Source: Doris montereyensis
Lineage: Eukaryota > Mollusca > Gastropoda > Nudibranchia > Dorididae
Direction: 5' to 3'
Length of the DNA: 64,000 bases
NCBI GenBank assembly: GCA_037039925.1
Contig: JAXRKP010000175.1
Coordinates: 207,501 to 271,500 of the forward strand
Under the pieces are notes generated by a model. The model was given only the letters and a program-made list of their open reading frames with translations, was not told the DNA's origin and made no database searches. The translations under genes and the position numbers were made by a program. This document shows, in pieces, positions 23,060 to 35,204 of the stretch. Positions within the stretch are counted from its first letter, which is position 1; each line of letters starts with the position of its first letter.

Positions 23060-23400
23060 AGAGTGGCGCCTGGAATCGCCTTCTCTTTTCGATATTCCGA
23101 TATAGAGGTGCTGTAGCTGAACCATAGTGTTGTGAGCTTGCAATCATGATCACACAGGTTCAAGCCCTACGGCTGACACATGTGGGGTCTTTTCCCCACA
23201 AAATGTTCTCTTAGGAAAGGTATTTCACTCTACTTTCCTCGCTTGAGAAAGATCTTGTCAGAATGTTAGTACGGAAAGCCTAGTAGGCTTGTGTGATGTA
23301 TGTTCCCCCCGGGAGTTGAGGACTTTGAATGAAATGACCTGATGGGGGATAAATGATGTCCAGTCAGTGAGCCTGCACTTGTGTGAGGATATGGACTACG
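23060..23400 (+). mobile_element. tRNA-derived SINE
   Basis: The head has an A-box-like TGTAGCTGAACCATAG near 23112 and a B-box CAGGTTCAAGCCC near 23155, with the spacing of a tRNA promoter. A body of about 240 bp follows. Sequence such as GGGGTCTTTTCCCCAC immediately downstream is not tRNA. The 3' boundary is approximate. Confidence 0.5.
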
Positions 23401-23459
23401 ATAGGACTAGGCACTCATTTTATCCTGCCTACCACCGGATAAGCGGGTAGAAGACACAA

Positions 23460-23760
23460 GAGAAAAACGAATTTGAAATTCAAGCCTGCATATTGGAAAT
23501 CTGGTATGAAATCTACACAATAAAAAAAACATTTATATATAATCATAATGTTAAATAAAAAAACATTTATATATAATCTGTTAAGAAATCTACTATATAA
23601 AAAAAACATTTAAATAATCATGTCTATATGTTAAATATGTCAGAAAAACAAATTTGAAATTCAAGCCTGCATATTGGAAATCTGTTAAGAAATCTACACA
23701 CAATAAAAAAAACATTTATATATAATCATACTATATGTTAAATATGTCAAATTTGACTTC
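23460..23760. repeat. Local duplication, period about 181 bp
   Basis: TTTGAAATTCAAGCCTGCAT and the following ATTGGAAATCTG, then ACATTTATATATAATCAT, occur near 23470 and again near 23652; the ACATTTATATATAATC piece occurs three times. Confidence 0.65.
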
Positions 23761-23799
23761 AGCATTTAAAGTCAATAGAAGGAAATTAATCGTTTTCCT

Positions 23800-24268
23800 T
23801 TCATTCCTTTATGCAAAGTTCAGGGTACACCTGGGCGGTAACCAGTTCTCTAAACAAGTGTAGAAGTGGCTGAGGATAGAAGCTGATGTCTCCCCACATG
23901 TGAACACAGCCTCCTCTGTAGCAGTCCTGCTCCATGACGCAGTTTGGAGCAAATTGCTCTCCTCGTCGTCTCCAGACTAGAACACGTCCATCAGGGTGGA
24001 AACGTTAAATCGGCTCTCATCTGTAAAGAGTTACGAATTCCAGTAACGTCCAATCATTCTTTGATGCTGGCGAGCCCAAACCAGACAAAGCTGGCGCTGC
24101 TGTAAGTTTAGAACAGGGCTCACGTATGGTTGGCAACAGTTTAATCCCGCATTCCTTAATCTGTTGCGGACGGTGTTTGGGTGCACTAGGCCTCTATTGT
24201 CAACAATGATGATGGCTGTTGGTATGCCGTTTGGAATAAATTACGCAAGTGAGTAAGCACAATGCGCC
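23800..24268 (-). pseudogene. Tc1/mariner transposase, C-terminal part (catalytic)
   Basis: Down from 24262 on the minus strand: VLTHLRNLFQTA, then NTVRNRLRNAGL near 24180, WARQHQRM near 24075 and LFTDESRFN near 24015, the hallmark first catalytic Asp region of Tc1 transposases. A shifted frame gives VWRRRGEQFAPNC-like and CYRGG-like residues near 23970-23910. Frame changes and a stop before LFTDES show decay. The N-terminal part of the same gene is at 30450-30660, separated by a 6.2-kb insertion exactly after QDRH. Confidence 0.75.
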
Positions 24269-24829
24269 GTAAACATAGACTGTGCGCCTGGTGCAGCTAG
24301 TCACACGCAAACGTGCCTATTTTTTTAAAACGTCGGGCAGTAAACTAAGACGGTGTCTAAAGTGAGAAACTAGAAACTAGCTGCGTCAGCGCAGTGTTCA
24401 CGGTTTCTACGTGATTGGTTGTATTTGACTTACCGTGCATGCATATTGCCCATAATGATGACATTTCCTTCGTTGGGTCTACTTTCGAAATCAAATTCAA
24501 ATGATTTCAAACCTCATTTGAGCTTTCACTTCAGATGAAGAACAGTTCAAAACAGAAATCCAATACTTTCAAATTTGACATGGCACGAAAATGAACGAAA
24601 ATTTTGTTAGAATCAGAGACTTTCCAAGAGATTAAGATCCAGAAATTAGAGCTATCTCGGTCTACCGTTACCAATCTAAGTTCAAGATTTGCTCAGCTTT
24701 CTGCTGAAATTAGGCTACTCATCGACATGAATCCAATCCATAAACATAACCTTAACATGGAAACTGACATATCAATCTGAGGCACCTCTCTTCTCTCCTC
24801 TTCTGTTCGTCTTTTTCGTTTTTCATTGC

Positions 24830-27800
24830 CATTGTTGTCTTCACTTGCTTATCCTCGTCATTTTCTTCAATTTCTTTTAGATCTTTATCACCTCTTTTTA
24901 CCTTTTTCGTCTTCTCGGTTTTTCTCATATTTCTTCAATTTTTCCATCCTTCGCTGTTCTTCAATGTTTTCGCCTTCTCCGTCTCTCGTATTTCTTCAAT
25001 TTTTTCGTTTTCTCCGTCTTTCTTCAATTTTTTTGTCTTCTCTGTCATTGCTGATTTTCTTCAGTTTTTTCGTCTTTTCTGTCCTTCAATTTTTTCGTCT
25101 TCTGTCTCTCTTCAATTTTTTCATCTTCTTCGGCTTTACCGTCTTTCTTTAATTTTTTTGTCTTCTCCGTCTCTGTGTTTTTTCAAATTTTCTTGTCTTG
25201 TTTGTCTTTCTTCAATTTTTCACCTTCACGTCTTTCTTCAAATTATTTTGTCTTGTTCGTCTTTCTTCAATTGTTTTCGTCTTCACTGTCTTTCTTCAAT
25301 TTTTTGTCTCCTCTGTCTCTGTTGTTTTTCTTCAATTTTTTCGTCTTCTCTGTCTTTACCGTCTTTCGTAAATTTTTTCATCGTCTCAATCTTTCATCAA
25401 TTTTTTCGTCTTTTCCGTCTGTCTTGAATTTTTTCGTCTTTTCCGTCTGACTTGAATTTTTTCGTCTTTTCTGTCTTTCTTCAATTTTTTCGTCTTCTCT
25501 GTCTTTTACCATCTTTCTTCAATTTTTTCTTATTTTCCGCCTGTCTTCAATTTTATGCGTCTTCTCCGTCTTTCTTCAAATTTTTCGACTTCTCCGTCTT
25601 CGCTGTCTTTCTTCAATTTTTTCCTCTTTCTTCAATTTTTTCAATTTCTCTGTCTTTCTTCAATTTTTGTCTTCTCCGTCTTTACCGTCTTTTAAAAAAA
25701 AATTTTCGTCTTCTCTGCCGTTGCTATCTTTCTTCAGTTTTTTTCATCTTCTCCGTCCCTCTTCCATTTTTTCATCTTCTCTCTTTTTGTCGCCTGTCTT
25801 AATTCTTTTCGTCTTCTCCCTTTGTCATCTTTCTTTCTCTTTTGCATTTATCCTCTTCGTCATCATTTTTGTCACTTTTGTTCATCCTTTGTATTTTGAT
25901 CACCTTACTTGATTCTTCATTGTTTAAATCTTTGTCATCTTTCTTTATCTTTCATATCTTTGTAGCCTTTTTTTCACCTTTTATTCTTCTACACCTTTGT
26001 CGCATTTCTCCGTCTTTTTCGCCTTCTATGCCTTTCTTAAATTTCTTTAGTCTTCTCTGTCTCTATTGCCTTTTTCAAAGAAAGAAAGACCTTGAAGTTT
26101 CGATTTACTTCAAATTTTGAATCTTCATGTATTTGGGTTTCATGATGTCTATGACTAGATCTACTTCCAAGTCCAATAATAGCTTTTATAGTGGGTCTCC
26201 CTAACCGGCACTCAATCTGCATATTTTGAAAGAAAAAAGAACATAACAAAAACTAGATCTGGTCTAATCTAGACCTAGCTGCTACTCCTACAACAAAGAA
26301 AAGGACCCATGAGATGAAAAAAGACAAAAAGAAAAAACAGCAGTCATGTTGAAATTCTTTTACTTTTGATTTAGAGCTCAAATATTCTTGTTTTTCTCTT
26401 ATTTCCCCCATTGACAGATTTTTTTCTCCGTCTTTCTTCAATTTTTTCGTCTTCTCCGCCTTTACTGTCTTTCTTCAATAATTTCGTCTTCTCCATCTTT
26501 ACCATCTTTCTTCAATTGTTTCATCTTCACCGTCTGTCTTCAATTCTTTCAACTTCTCCGTCTTTGCCGTCGTCTGTATTCAACTTTTTCATCTTCTCCA
26601 TCTTTCTTCAATTCTTTCGACTTCTCTGTCTTTGCCGTCGTCTATATTAAATTTGTTCATCTTCTCCATCTTTCTTCAATTCTTTCGACTACTCCGTCTT
26701 TCTTCCATGTTTTCGTCTTTTCCTTCTTCTTCGACTCTTTCGACTTCTCCATCTTTGCCCCCTTTCTTCAATTCTTTCGTCTTTTCCTTTTTTCTTCAAT
26801 TCTTTCGACTTCTCCGTCTTTCTTCAATCTTTTCGTCTTCTCTGTCTCTATCGCTTTTCTTCAATGTTTTTGCCTTCTCCACCTTTCTTTGCCCTCTGTC
26901 TTCAAGTTTTTCATCCTCTCCGTCTTTATCGTCTTTCTTCAGTTTTCCCATCTCCTCCGTCTTTGTTCAATTTGTTTATCTTCTACGTCTTTCTTCAATT
27001 TTTTCGTCTTCTCTGTCTTCTTTAATTTTTTCATCTTCTCCGTCTTTGCTGGTTATCTTCAATTCTTTCATCTTCTTCATATTTCTTCCATTTTTTTGTC
27101 TTCTCCGTTTTTCATATCTTTGTCGCCTTTTCTTCACCTTTTTTTTCGGCTACACCATTGTCGCATTTCTCCGTCCCTTTCCTTCTCTGTCTTTCTTCAA
27201 TTTTTTCGTCTTTTCCGTCTGTCTTTCAATTTTTTCGTCATCTTTGTCTTTCTTCAATTTTTTCGTCATCGCCGTCTTTCTTCAATTCTTTATCTTCGCG
27301 GCTGTCTTCAAATTTTCTTGAAGTGTTTGTCTTTCTTTACTTTTTCCATCTTCTCCTTCTTTGTCGTCTTTCTTAAATTTTTTCGTCTTCTCTTTCTTTA
27401 TCGTCTCTCGTCAATTTTTTGTCTTCTCCGTCTTTCTACATTGTTTTCGCCTTTGTCATTTTTCTTAAATTTGTTCGTCTTGTCCTTCTTTCTTAAATTT
27501 TTTCGTCTTCTCTGTCTCTGTTGCTTTTCTTAAATGTTTTCATCTTCTCCGTCTCTGATGCTTTTCTTAATTTTTTTTGCCTTTCCGCCTTTGCCATTTC
27601 TCTTCAAGTTTCTTGTCCTCTCCATCTTTACCATCTTTCTTCAATGATTTGGTCTTCTCCATCTTTGTTAAATTTGTTCACCTTCTCCGTCTTTGCCGTT
27701 TATCTTCAATTTTTTGTCTTCTTCGTATTTCTTCCATTTTTTGTCTTCTCTGTCTTTCTTTAATTCTTTCAACTTCTCGGTCTTTGCCGTCTCTTGTAAT

Positions 27801-27900
27801 TCTTTACATCTTCTACGTCTTTGTCATCTTTCTGATTCGTTTGCATCTTCATCTCCTAACTTGATTCTTCATTGTTTTATCTTTGTTTTCTTTCTTTAAC
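24830..27900. repeat. ~28-bp tandem repeat, left arm of the foldback element
   Basis: The unit is close to TTTTTTCGTCTTCTCCGTCT plus TTCTTCAA (28 bp). Consecutive copies read through all three frames, which gives the FFVFSVFLQ / FFRLLRLSS / IFSSSPSFF alternation. The array is interrupted at 26080-26417 by a unique segment. Variation such as TTTGCCGTC and TTTACCATC marks sub-families. Confidence 0.9.
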
Positions 27901-28027
27901 TTCTGTCTCTGTCGCCTGTTTAAAAAAAAAGAAAGACCTTAAATTTTAATTTACTTCAATTTTTGAATCTATATATATGTATTTGGGTCTCATGATATCT
28001 ATGACTACTTATAAGTCGAATAATAGC

Positions 28028-28205
28028 AGCCAATGGGCCGTAAACATAGACTGTGCGCAAGTTGCGCCACTGTCAGTGACTACAGAAGCGTGCGTAGTGG
28101 TAAGCATAAAACTGTGCTTAAGTTCGCGCATGCACAATACAGTCTAAATAGTCGGAGCAAATTGCGCCCGTGAAAAGCTGCACTAATACTAGTTACGCAC
28201 AAATT
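28028..28205 (+). repeat. Internal copy of the foldback terminus
   Basis: AATGGGCCGTAAACATAGAC followed by TGTGCGCAAGTTGCGCC repeats the outer terminus of 24269, but after about 30 bp diverges from the left arm. Its TTGCGCC continuation matches the right terminus (inverted) better than the left. It marks a second element boundary inside the structure. Confidence 0.6.
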
Positions 28206-28289
28206 TTGTCAATGGGGAAATAAAAAAACAGAAAATTTGAGTTCTATATCGAAAATAAAAGAATTTCAACTTGACTGCTGGTTTTTCTT

Positions 28290-28512
28290 TGTTTTTCTTC
28301 CTCTCATGGGTCCTTTTCTTTGTTTTTCTTCCTGTCATGGGTCCTTTTCTTTGTTTTTCTTCCTCTCATGGGTCCTTTTCTTTGTTTTTCTTCCTGTCAT
28401 GGGTCCTTTTCTTTGTTTTTCTTCCTCTCATGGGTCCTTTTCTTTGTTTTGCTTCCTGTCATGGGTCCTTTTCTTTGTTTTTCTTCCTGTCATGGGTGCT
28501 TTTCTTTGTTGT
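28290..28512. repeat. 31-bp tandem repeat, 7 copies
   Basis: Unit GGGTCCTTTTCTTTGTTTTT plus CTTCCTGTCAT, with TCT/TGT alternation. A single copy of the same sequence is present inverted at about 26295-26325 in the left arm, so the array expanded only in the right one. Confidence 0.85.
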
Positions 28513-28744
28513 AAGAGTAATAGCTAGGTCTAGATTAGACTAGATTTAGATTTTGATATGTTTTTCTTTCTTTCAAAATATGCTGATCGAGTGCTGGTTA
28601 GGGAGGTCCACTATAAAAGCCATTATTCGACTTGAAAGTAGATCTAGTCATAGATATCATGAGACCCAAATACATATAGATTAAAAAATTGAAGTAAAGT
28701 GAAAATTTAAGGTCTTTCTTTTTTTAAACAGACGACAGAGCTAA

Positions 28745-29930
28745 AGAAGACTAAACATGTTAGGAAAGGTGGAGAAGATGAAAAAGACGGAGAAATCCGA
28801 CAATGGCGTTGCAGAAAAAATAGGTGAAAAAAAGGCAAAAAGAGATAACAGATAAAGAAAGAAAACAAAGACACAAAAAATGAAGAATCAAGTTAGGAGA
28901 TGAAAATGTAAAAGAATCCCAAAGACGACAAAGATGAAGAAGATGTAAAGAATTACAAAAGATGGTAAAGACCGAGAAGTTGAAAGAATTGAAGAAAGAC
29001 GGAGAAGGCAAAAAAATGGAAGAAATACGAAGAAGAAAAAAAAAATTGAAGATAAATAACAAAGATGAAGAAGATGAACAAATTTAACAAAGATGGAGAA
29101 GATGAACAAAAATTGAAGAAAAGTGGAAAAAATTTAACAAAGATGGAGAAAAAAATTTAAAAGACGAGAAAAAGCCTAAGAAGATAAGAAAAAAAAATTG
29201 AAGAGAGACAGAGAAGACAAAATAATTTAAGACAGACGGAGAAGACGAAACATTGAAAAAAGACGGTAAAGCCAATGAAGATGAAAAAATATTGAAGAGA
29301 GACGGAGAAGACGAAAAAATCGAAGGACAAAGAAAATGAAAAAACTGAAGAAAATCGACAGTGACGTAGAAAATGAATTTTTTTATGAAAGACGGTAAAG
29401 AAGGAGAAGACGAAAAATTGAAGACAGACGGAAAAAAACACCAAAAAATGAAGAAAAACGACAGAGACGGAGAAGACGAAAACATTGAAGAAAGATGGTA
29501 AAGCCGAAGAAGATCAACAAAATTGAAGAGAGAGAAGAAGAAAAAATTTAAGACAGACGGAGAAAACGAACAAATTTAAGAAAAACCACAGAGACGGAGA
29601 AGACGAAAAACAAGAAAGACGGTAATGCCGAAGAAGATGAAAAAATTGAAGAGAGACGGAGAAGACGAAAAAATGAAGGACAGAGAAGATGAAAGAACTG
29701 AAGAAAATCGACAATGACAGGGAAAGACGAAAAATTGAAGAAACACGGCAAAGACGGAGAAGACGAAAATTGAAAAACAACGACAGACGGAAAGCACGAA
29801 AAACTTGAAGAAACATGAGAAAATCCGATAAGACGAAAAAGGTAATGAGAGGTGATAAAGATCTAAAAGATATTGAAAAAAATGAGGATAAGCAAGTGAA
29901 GACAATGATGGCAATGAAAACGAAAAAGAC
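28745..29930. repeat. ~28-bp tandem repeat, right arm (inverted)
   Basis: Reverse complement of the left-arm unit, for example AGACGGAGAAGACGAAAAAA plus TTGAAGAA. It is about 1.2 kb, shorter than the left array. Confidence 0.9.
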
Positions 29931-30449
29931 GAACAGAAGAGGAGAGAAGAGAGGATGACAAGATTGACATGTCAGTTTCTATGTTGAAGTCATGTTTATG
30001 AGTAGGCCTAACTTCAGCAGAAAGCTGAGCAAGTGTTTGACTTAGATTGGTAACAGTAGACCGAGATAGCTCTAAATTTCTGGATTTTAATCTCTTCCTA
30101 AACATGGAAGGTCTCTGATTCTGTCAAAGTTTTCGCTCATTTTCGCATTCTGTCAAATTTGTAAGTATTAGATTTCTGTCATGAACTGTTCTTGATCTGA
30201 AGTCCAAACTCAAATGAGGTTTGAAATCACTCAACGAAGGAAATGTTACCATTATGGGCAATACGCATGTGCAGTAAGTCAAATACAACCGATCACTTAG
30301 AAACCAGAAACACTGCGCCGAAACAGCTAGTTTCACGCTCACTTTAGACCCGCAGTCTTAGTTTACCTGCCGCTGCAAAAAATTACACACGTTTGTGTGT
30401 GACTAGCTGCACCAGGCGCAGGCACAACTTGTGCACAGTCTATGTTTAC

Positions 30450-30660
30450 TGCCCAACATGGCGGTCCTGTGCTTTGCCTGTTACTTGTGGTTGTGCACTC
30501 CGCTGTCGAGGTCGGACACTACCGGTGGCATCATGTTGTTGCAACAATCTTGAGATTGAAGTGTGGTAACAATTCATGTGTCTGGCAATTTCCCTGAAAG
30601 GCATGCCGCCTTGAACGAGTCCTACGGCAACATAACATTCGTCATGAATTGGCATCTTGT
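30450..30660 (-). pseudogene. Tc1/mariner transposase, N-terminal helix-turn-helix part
   Basis: Minus-strand reading frame with GLVQGGMPFREIARHMNC and SISRLLQQHDATGSVRPR, then Q.TGKAQDRH. This is the paired-like double HTH that recognises the inverted repeats of Tc1/mariner elements (G.....IA..... S..SR......TGS...R..GR...........QDR). It runs from about residue 5 to 70. The frame is intact up to QDRH, where the foldback element begins. The catalytic remainder is at 23800-24268. Confidence 0.75.
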
Positions 30661-31240
30661 TTCAGTGCCGATGAGCAAATTAACGAAATGAAATTATGCT
30701 CTTTCATTTCCGAATATGCTATACATTTACTGTGCAAAAATTTGTGTGTGTTCATCAACAAACTTTCATGTGCGGTATAAAAACATGAATTCTTTTGTTC
30801 ATTTACCACGTGATATACATTGGGCGGGCATGATGCAGATAAAAACGATGAGTAGAAGCTCATATCTTGAAGTTCACAGGAATTTAGGATAAAAAACATC
30901 ACTTCGCTGTTACAAAAAATATGGCCTTTATTATAGTGGTGTGTTCTTAAAATATATATATATATATATATACATACAGTATTTGCGGTGTAAGATTTCT
31001 GAATAAAATGCCTTACATGATGCATTAACGTTTATAAATACCTTGTGATCTCCCATTTGGCACCATGATCTTCGCCTGAGTGGGTCACCAATGTCCAATG
31101 CCTTCAAATCATTGGACAATCTCTGATGAAGTACTTGAGTTGGCTGATTCAAGAAAAAAGGAACAGGAAATATTCAAAGTTAAAAGATTCTGTTTGGTGA
31201 AGTATATCGTGTATCTATCTATTCTATCTTTACATTTATG

Positions 31241-31272
<32 letters not shown>

Positions 31273-31609
31273 TAATTATCAGTTGGTCGATCTTTGTTCG
31301 CCAAAGACTGTTGATTGGCCGTTGAGAGTAACCATGTTTTGCACGTAGGTTTTAAATTATCTCCAGATCGTTTTTGTTTGAGACAATGTTCTGCTAACAA
31401 TGACGTTGAATTAATGTAAACTTCATTGTTTCCCTGTCTTTGTGAGTATCATTTTCATTCAGCTAGCCCACCAATTTCAACAGATTATACCGGGGTAATT
31501 GAAAAGTTGGAATAGTACCTTCACGCCTACCTGCGTAATCTCAGAATTGAATACTAACCCGATATAATAATCAGACTTAGTACCACCCCGGGTGTAATAA
31601 AATGCTTGT

Positions 31610-31641
<32 letters not shown>

Positions 31642-32299
31642 AAATGGTAGTAGCGGTGTAAGAACACGTCGTCTTTCACTACGGTCTGCCTACCAGTATG
31701 ATATCTCGGCAAATGTAATTTCTTCTCCTATGTAAATTGGCCCCTAAACAACAAGCCTTGACCAGCTTACAACGTAATTTTTCAACAGACTCTTACCTTG
31801 ATATGACAGATGTCTTTTTTCGTAGATTTTAAATATGAAGGTATTTAAATTAAAACAGATGTGTCGATGATCAAGCTATACGTCCCAGCTGTAACAAATA
31901 GGTGCTGATCATGATCATGAATTCTCTCTACCTGTCAGATGGCACGGTGTCAAGTTCATCCACCTGGGCCAAGCAAGCAATGGTCATTGTCTAGTATAAT
32001 AATATTTATAAGCCGTTAATAGTGAATCTTACTCTACCTGCCAGACAGTGAAGCGTCATGATGCATGATGTTTTGCAAATATATAGGCAAAACGAATATT
32101 GGTCTAAATCCATCATTGCTTAACATATGTCACGAAAACAATTGAGTTAATTGTTGTTAGTAAAATCAAAGACTCATGTTCAACCAATGTGGTCTTGGCG
32201 AATGAGAAAATTGTCATTGATTTGTTATGTGTTTGTCTGGTAGAAATGAATGGTCATTAGCTGCATGAAGGTTTGAGCACTTATCACCGCAGTCTGTCA
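30661..32299. other. Gene-free stretch with three TA microsatellites
   Basis: TA runs occur at about 30950-30975, 31240-31270 and 31605-31635. No convincing coding region, splice-flanked exon or element terminus was seen. Confidence 0.6.
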
Positions 32300-32392
32300 A
32301 CCAAACGGATTTTTCAATCCATTTTATCGTCTATCTCCGAAGACAAGGTGTCGATCCACCTACCTGGACGAGAGTGATAGATTTTACTCCAA
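32300..32392 (-). mobile_element. SINE fragment (same family as at 44030)
   Basis: TTTATCGTCTATCTCCGAAG followed by GGTGTCGATCCACCTACCTGG is the reverse complement of the body of the SINE at about 44160-44210. Only the central part is preserved. Confidence 0.6.
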
Positions 32393-32410
32393 AAAAACAT
32401 TCTATCAAAT

Positions 32411-34690
32411 TATCATAATCAATGTCTTTCTTCATATTTCCTGTCAATATATCAAATAACCATAATCAATGTCTTTCTTCCTATTCCCTGTCATTCTATC
32501 AACAGACCATAATCAATGCCTTTCTTCCTATGTCCTGTCATTCTATGAACAGACCATAATCAATGGCTTTCTTCCTATGTCCTGCCATTCTATCAACAGA
32601 CCATAATCAATGCCTTTCTTCATATGTCCTGTCATTCTATCAACAGACCATAATCAATGCCTTCCTTCCTATGTCATGTCATTCTATCAACAGACCATAA
32701 TCAATGCCTTTCTTCATATGTCCTGTCATTCTATCAACAGACCATAATCAATGGCTTTCTTCCTATGTCATTCCTGTCATTCTATCAACAGACCATAATC
32801 AATGCCTTTCTTCATATGTCCTGTCATTCTATGAACAGACCATAATCAATGGCTTTCTTCCTATGTCCTGTCATTCTATCAACAGACCATAATCAATGCC
32901 TTTCTTCCAATGTCCTGTTCATTCTATCAACAGACCATAATCAATGCCTTTCTTCCTATGTCCTGCCATTCTATGAACAGACCATAATCAATGCCTTTCT
33001 TCCTATGTCCTGTTCATTCTATCAACAGACCATAATCAATGCCTTTCTTCCTATGTCCTGTCATTCTATCAACAGACCATAATCAATGCCTTTCTTCATA
33101 TGTCCTGCCATTCTATCAACAGACCATAATCAATGCCTTTCTTCCTATGTCCTGTCATTCTATCAACAGACCATAATCAATGCCTTTCTTCCATATGTCC
33201 TGTCATTCTATCAACAGACCATAATCAATGCCTTTCTTCATATGTCCTGTCATTCTATCAACAGACCATAATCAATGCCTTTCTTCCTATGTCCTGTCAT
33301 TCTATCAACATACCATAATCAATGCCTTTCTTCCTATGTCCTGTCATTCTATCAACAGACCATAATCAATGCCTGTCATTCCTTCCTATGTCCTGTCATT
33401 CTATCAACAGACCATAATCAATGCCTTTCTTCCTATGTCCTGTCATTCTATCAACATACCATAATCAATGCCTTTCTTCCTATGTCCTGTCATTCTATCA
33501 ACATACCATAATCAATGCCTTTCTTCCTATGTCCTGTCATTCTATCAACATGACCATAATGAATGCCTTTCTTCCTATGTCCTGCCATTCTATCAACTGA
33601 CCATAATCAATCTTCCTTCCTATGTCCTGTCATTCTATCAACAGACCATAATCAATGCCTTTCTTCCTATGTCCTGTTCATTCTATCAACAGACCATAAT
33701 CAATGCCTTTCTTCCTATGTCCTGTTATTCTATTAATTGACCATAATCAATGCCTTTCTTCCTATGTCCTGTCATTCTATCAATTGACCATAATCAATGC
33801 CTTTCTTCATATGTCCTGTCATTCTATCAACTGATCATAATCAATGCCTTTCTTCCTATGTCCTGCCATTCTATCAACTGACCATAATCAATGCCTTTCT
33901 TCCTATGTCCTGTCATTCTATCAACTGACCATAATCAATGTCTTTCTTCCTATGTCCTGTCATTCTATCAACTGACCATAATCAATGCCTTCCTTCCTAT
34001 GTCCTGTCATTCTATCAACTGACCATAATCAATGCCTTTCTTCCTATGTCCTGTCATTCTATCAACAGACCATAATCAATGCCTTTCTTCCTATGTCCTG
34101 TCATTCTATCAACTGACCATAATCAATGTCTTTCTTCCTATGTCCTGTCATTCTATCAACTGACCATAATCAATGCCTTTCTTCCTATGTCCTGTCATTC
34201 TATCAACTGACCATAATCAACGCATTTCTTGCTATGTATGTCCTGTCACTGTCATTTTATCAAAAAACATTATCAATGCCTTTCTTGCTATGTCCTGTCA
34301 TTTTATCAAAAACCATAATCAATGCCTTTCTTCCTATGTCCTGTCAATTCTATCAACAGACCATAATCAATGCCTTTCTTGCTATGTCATGTCATTTTAT
34401 CAAAACACCATAATCAATGCCTTTCTTGCTATGTCATGTCATTTTATCAAAACACCATAATCAATGCCTTTCTTGCTATGTCCTGTCATTTTATCAAAAC
34501 ACCATAATCAATGCCTTTCTTCCTATGTCCTGTCATTTTATCAAAACACCATAATCAATGCCTTTCTTGCTATGTCATGTCATTTTATCAAAACACCATA
34601 ATCAATGCCTTTCTTGCTATGTCATGTCATTTTATCAAAACACCATAATCAATGCCTTTCTTGCTATGTCCTGTCATTCTAGGAAAATAT
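32411..34690. repeat. 47-bp satellite, about 48 copies (left block)
   Basis: Unit CATAATCAATGCCTTTCTTC then CTATGTCCTGTCATTCTATC then AACAGAC (47 bp). Sub-families follow position: AACAGAC copies dominate before 33550, AACTGAC copies from about 33590 to 34215, and AAAACAC with GCTATGTCATG copies after 34260. The same family resumes at 41945, beyond a 7.2-kb transposon. Confidence 0.97.
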
Positions 34691-34701
34691 TATCAGAGTG
34701 A

Positions 34702-34806
34702 ATTCCACCTAAATAATACAGAGTGACGGGGTCTGTATTATTTAGGTGGAAAGATTTTTTTCTCCACTTAAATAATACAGACCCCACCGTGCATTATATA
34801 GGTGGA
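34702..34806. repeat. Left terminal palindromes of the MULE
   Basis: Two hairpins in tandem: TTCCACCTAAATAATACAGA (34703) with TCTGTATTATTTAGGTGGAA, loop of 8-9 bases; then CCACTTAAATAATACAG (34763) with TGCATTATATAGGTGG. Each arm resembles the right end of the transposon. Confidence 0.85.
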
Positions 34807-34949
34807 AAGATTGTATCCAGGTGTATAGTATTAGTATGTACTACAGTAGGTGTATGTGTAACTAAAAAATATATATATTATTATAGTATACATAATACAT
34901 TACCGGGCTGAAGTCTGTGTAATATTATTGTGTATAATATGCGTAGTAC

Positions 34950-35025
34950 GATAGATAGATAGATGGTTATATAGATTCATAGATAGATAGATATATAGAT
35001 ATATCTCTATCTATCTATATATATA
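34950..35025. repeat. GATA/TATC microsatellite
   Basis: GATAGATAGATAGAT near 34951 and 34982, followed by a TATC/TATA run to about 35030. Confidence 0.8.
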
Positions 35026-35204
35026 TATATCAGAAAATGAGAACAGTGTCTAACGACAAATAACGAAGACTAATCTAGCATAACTAGAAAAAATTGTAAA
35101 AAAAAACACCATGATCCGGGGGACTGTCCAAATTGAGATAGTGTAGTTTATTATTCACAGTATTATTATAATGTAATGACAAAATTAATAAATACTAAAT
35201 GATA

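Larger units (their letters stand above)
24269..30449. mobile_element. Foldback-type element, ~6.2 kb, with long repeat-filled inverted arms
   Basis: The left end GTAAACATAGACTGTGCGCC (24269) and the right end ...GGCGCAGGCACAACTTGTGC...CAGTCTATGTTTAC (ending 30449) are inverted copies, and similarity continues inward for about 550 bp on each side (24269-24830 and 29930-30449). Inside these lie arrays of one ~28-bp repeat, forward on the left and inverted on the right. A further ~330-bp segment at 26080-26417 recurs inverted at 28205-28740. No transposase is encoded. It sits within the Tc1 gene: flanks in transposase sense are CGCCATGTT and CGCATTGTG, which may be an eroded 8-9 bp target duplication. 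The architecture recalls Drosophila FB elements. Confidence 0.75.

Noticed and set aside
24826..29914. Many overlapping Phe/Leu/Ser-rich open frames
   Set aside because: They result from a 28-bp pyrimidine-rich tandem repeat read in rotating frames and its inverted copy on the other strand.
32411..34690. CRISPR-like appearance (regular repeats)
   Set aside because: The 47-bp units are contiguous without unique spacers, and the DNA is from an animal.
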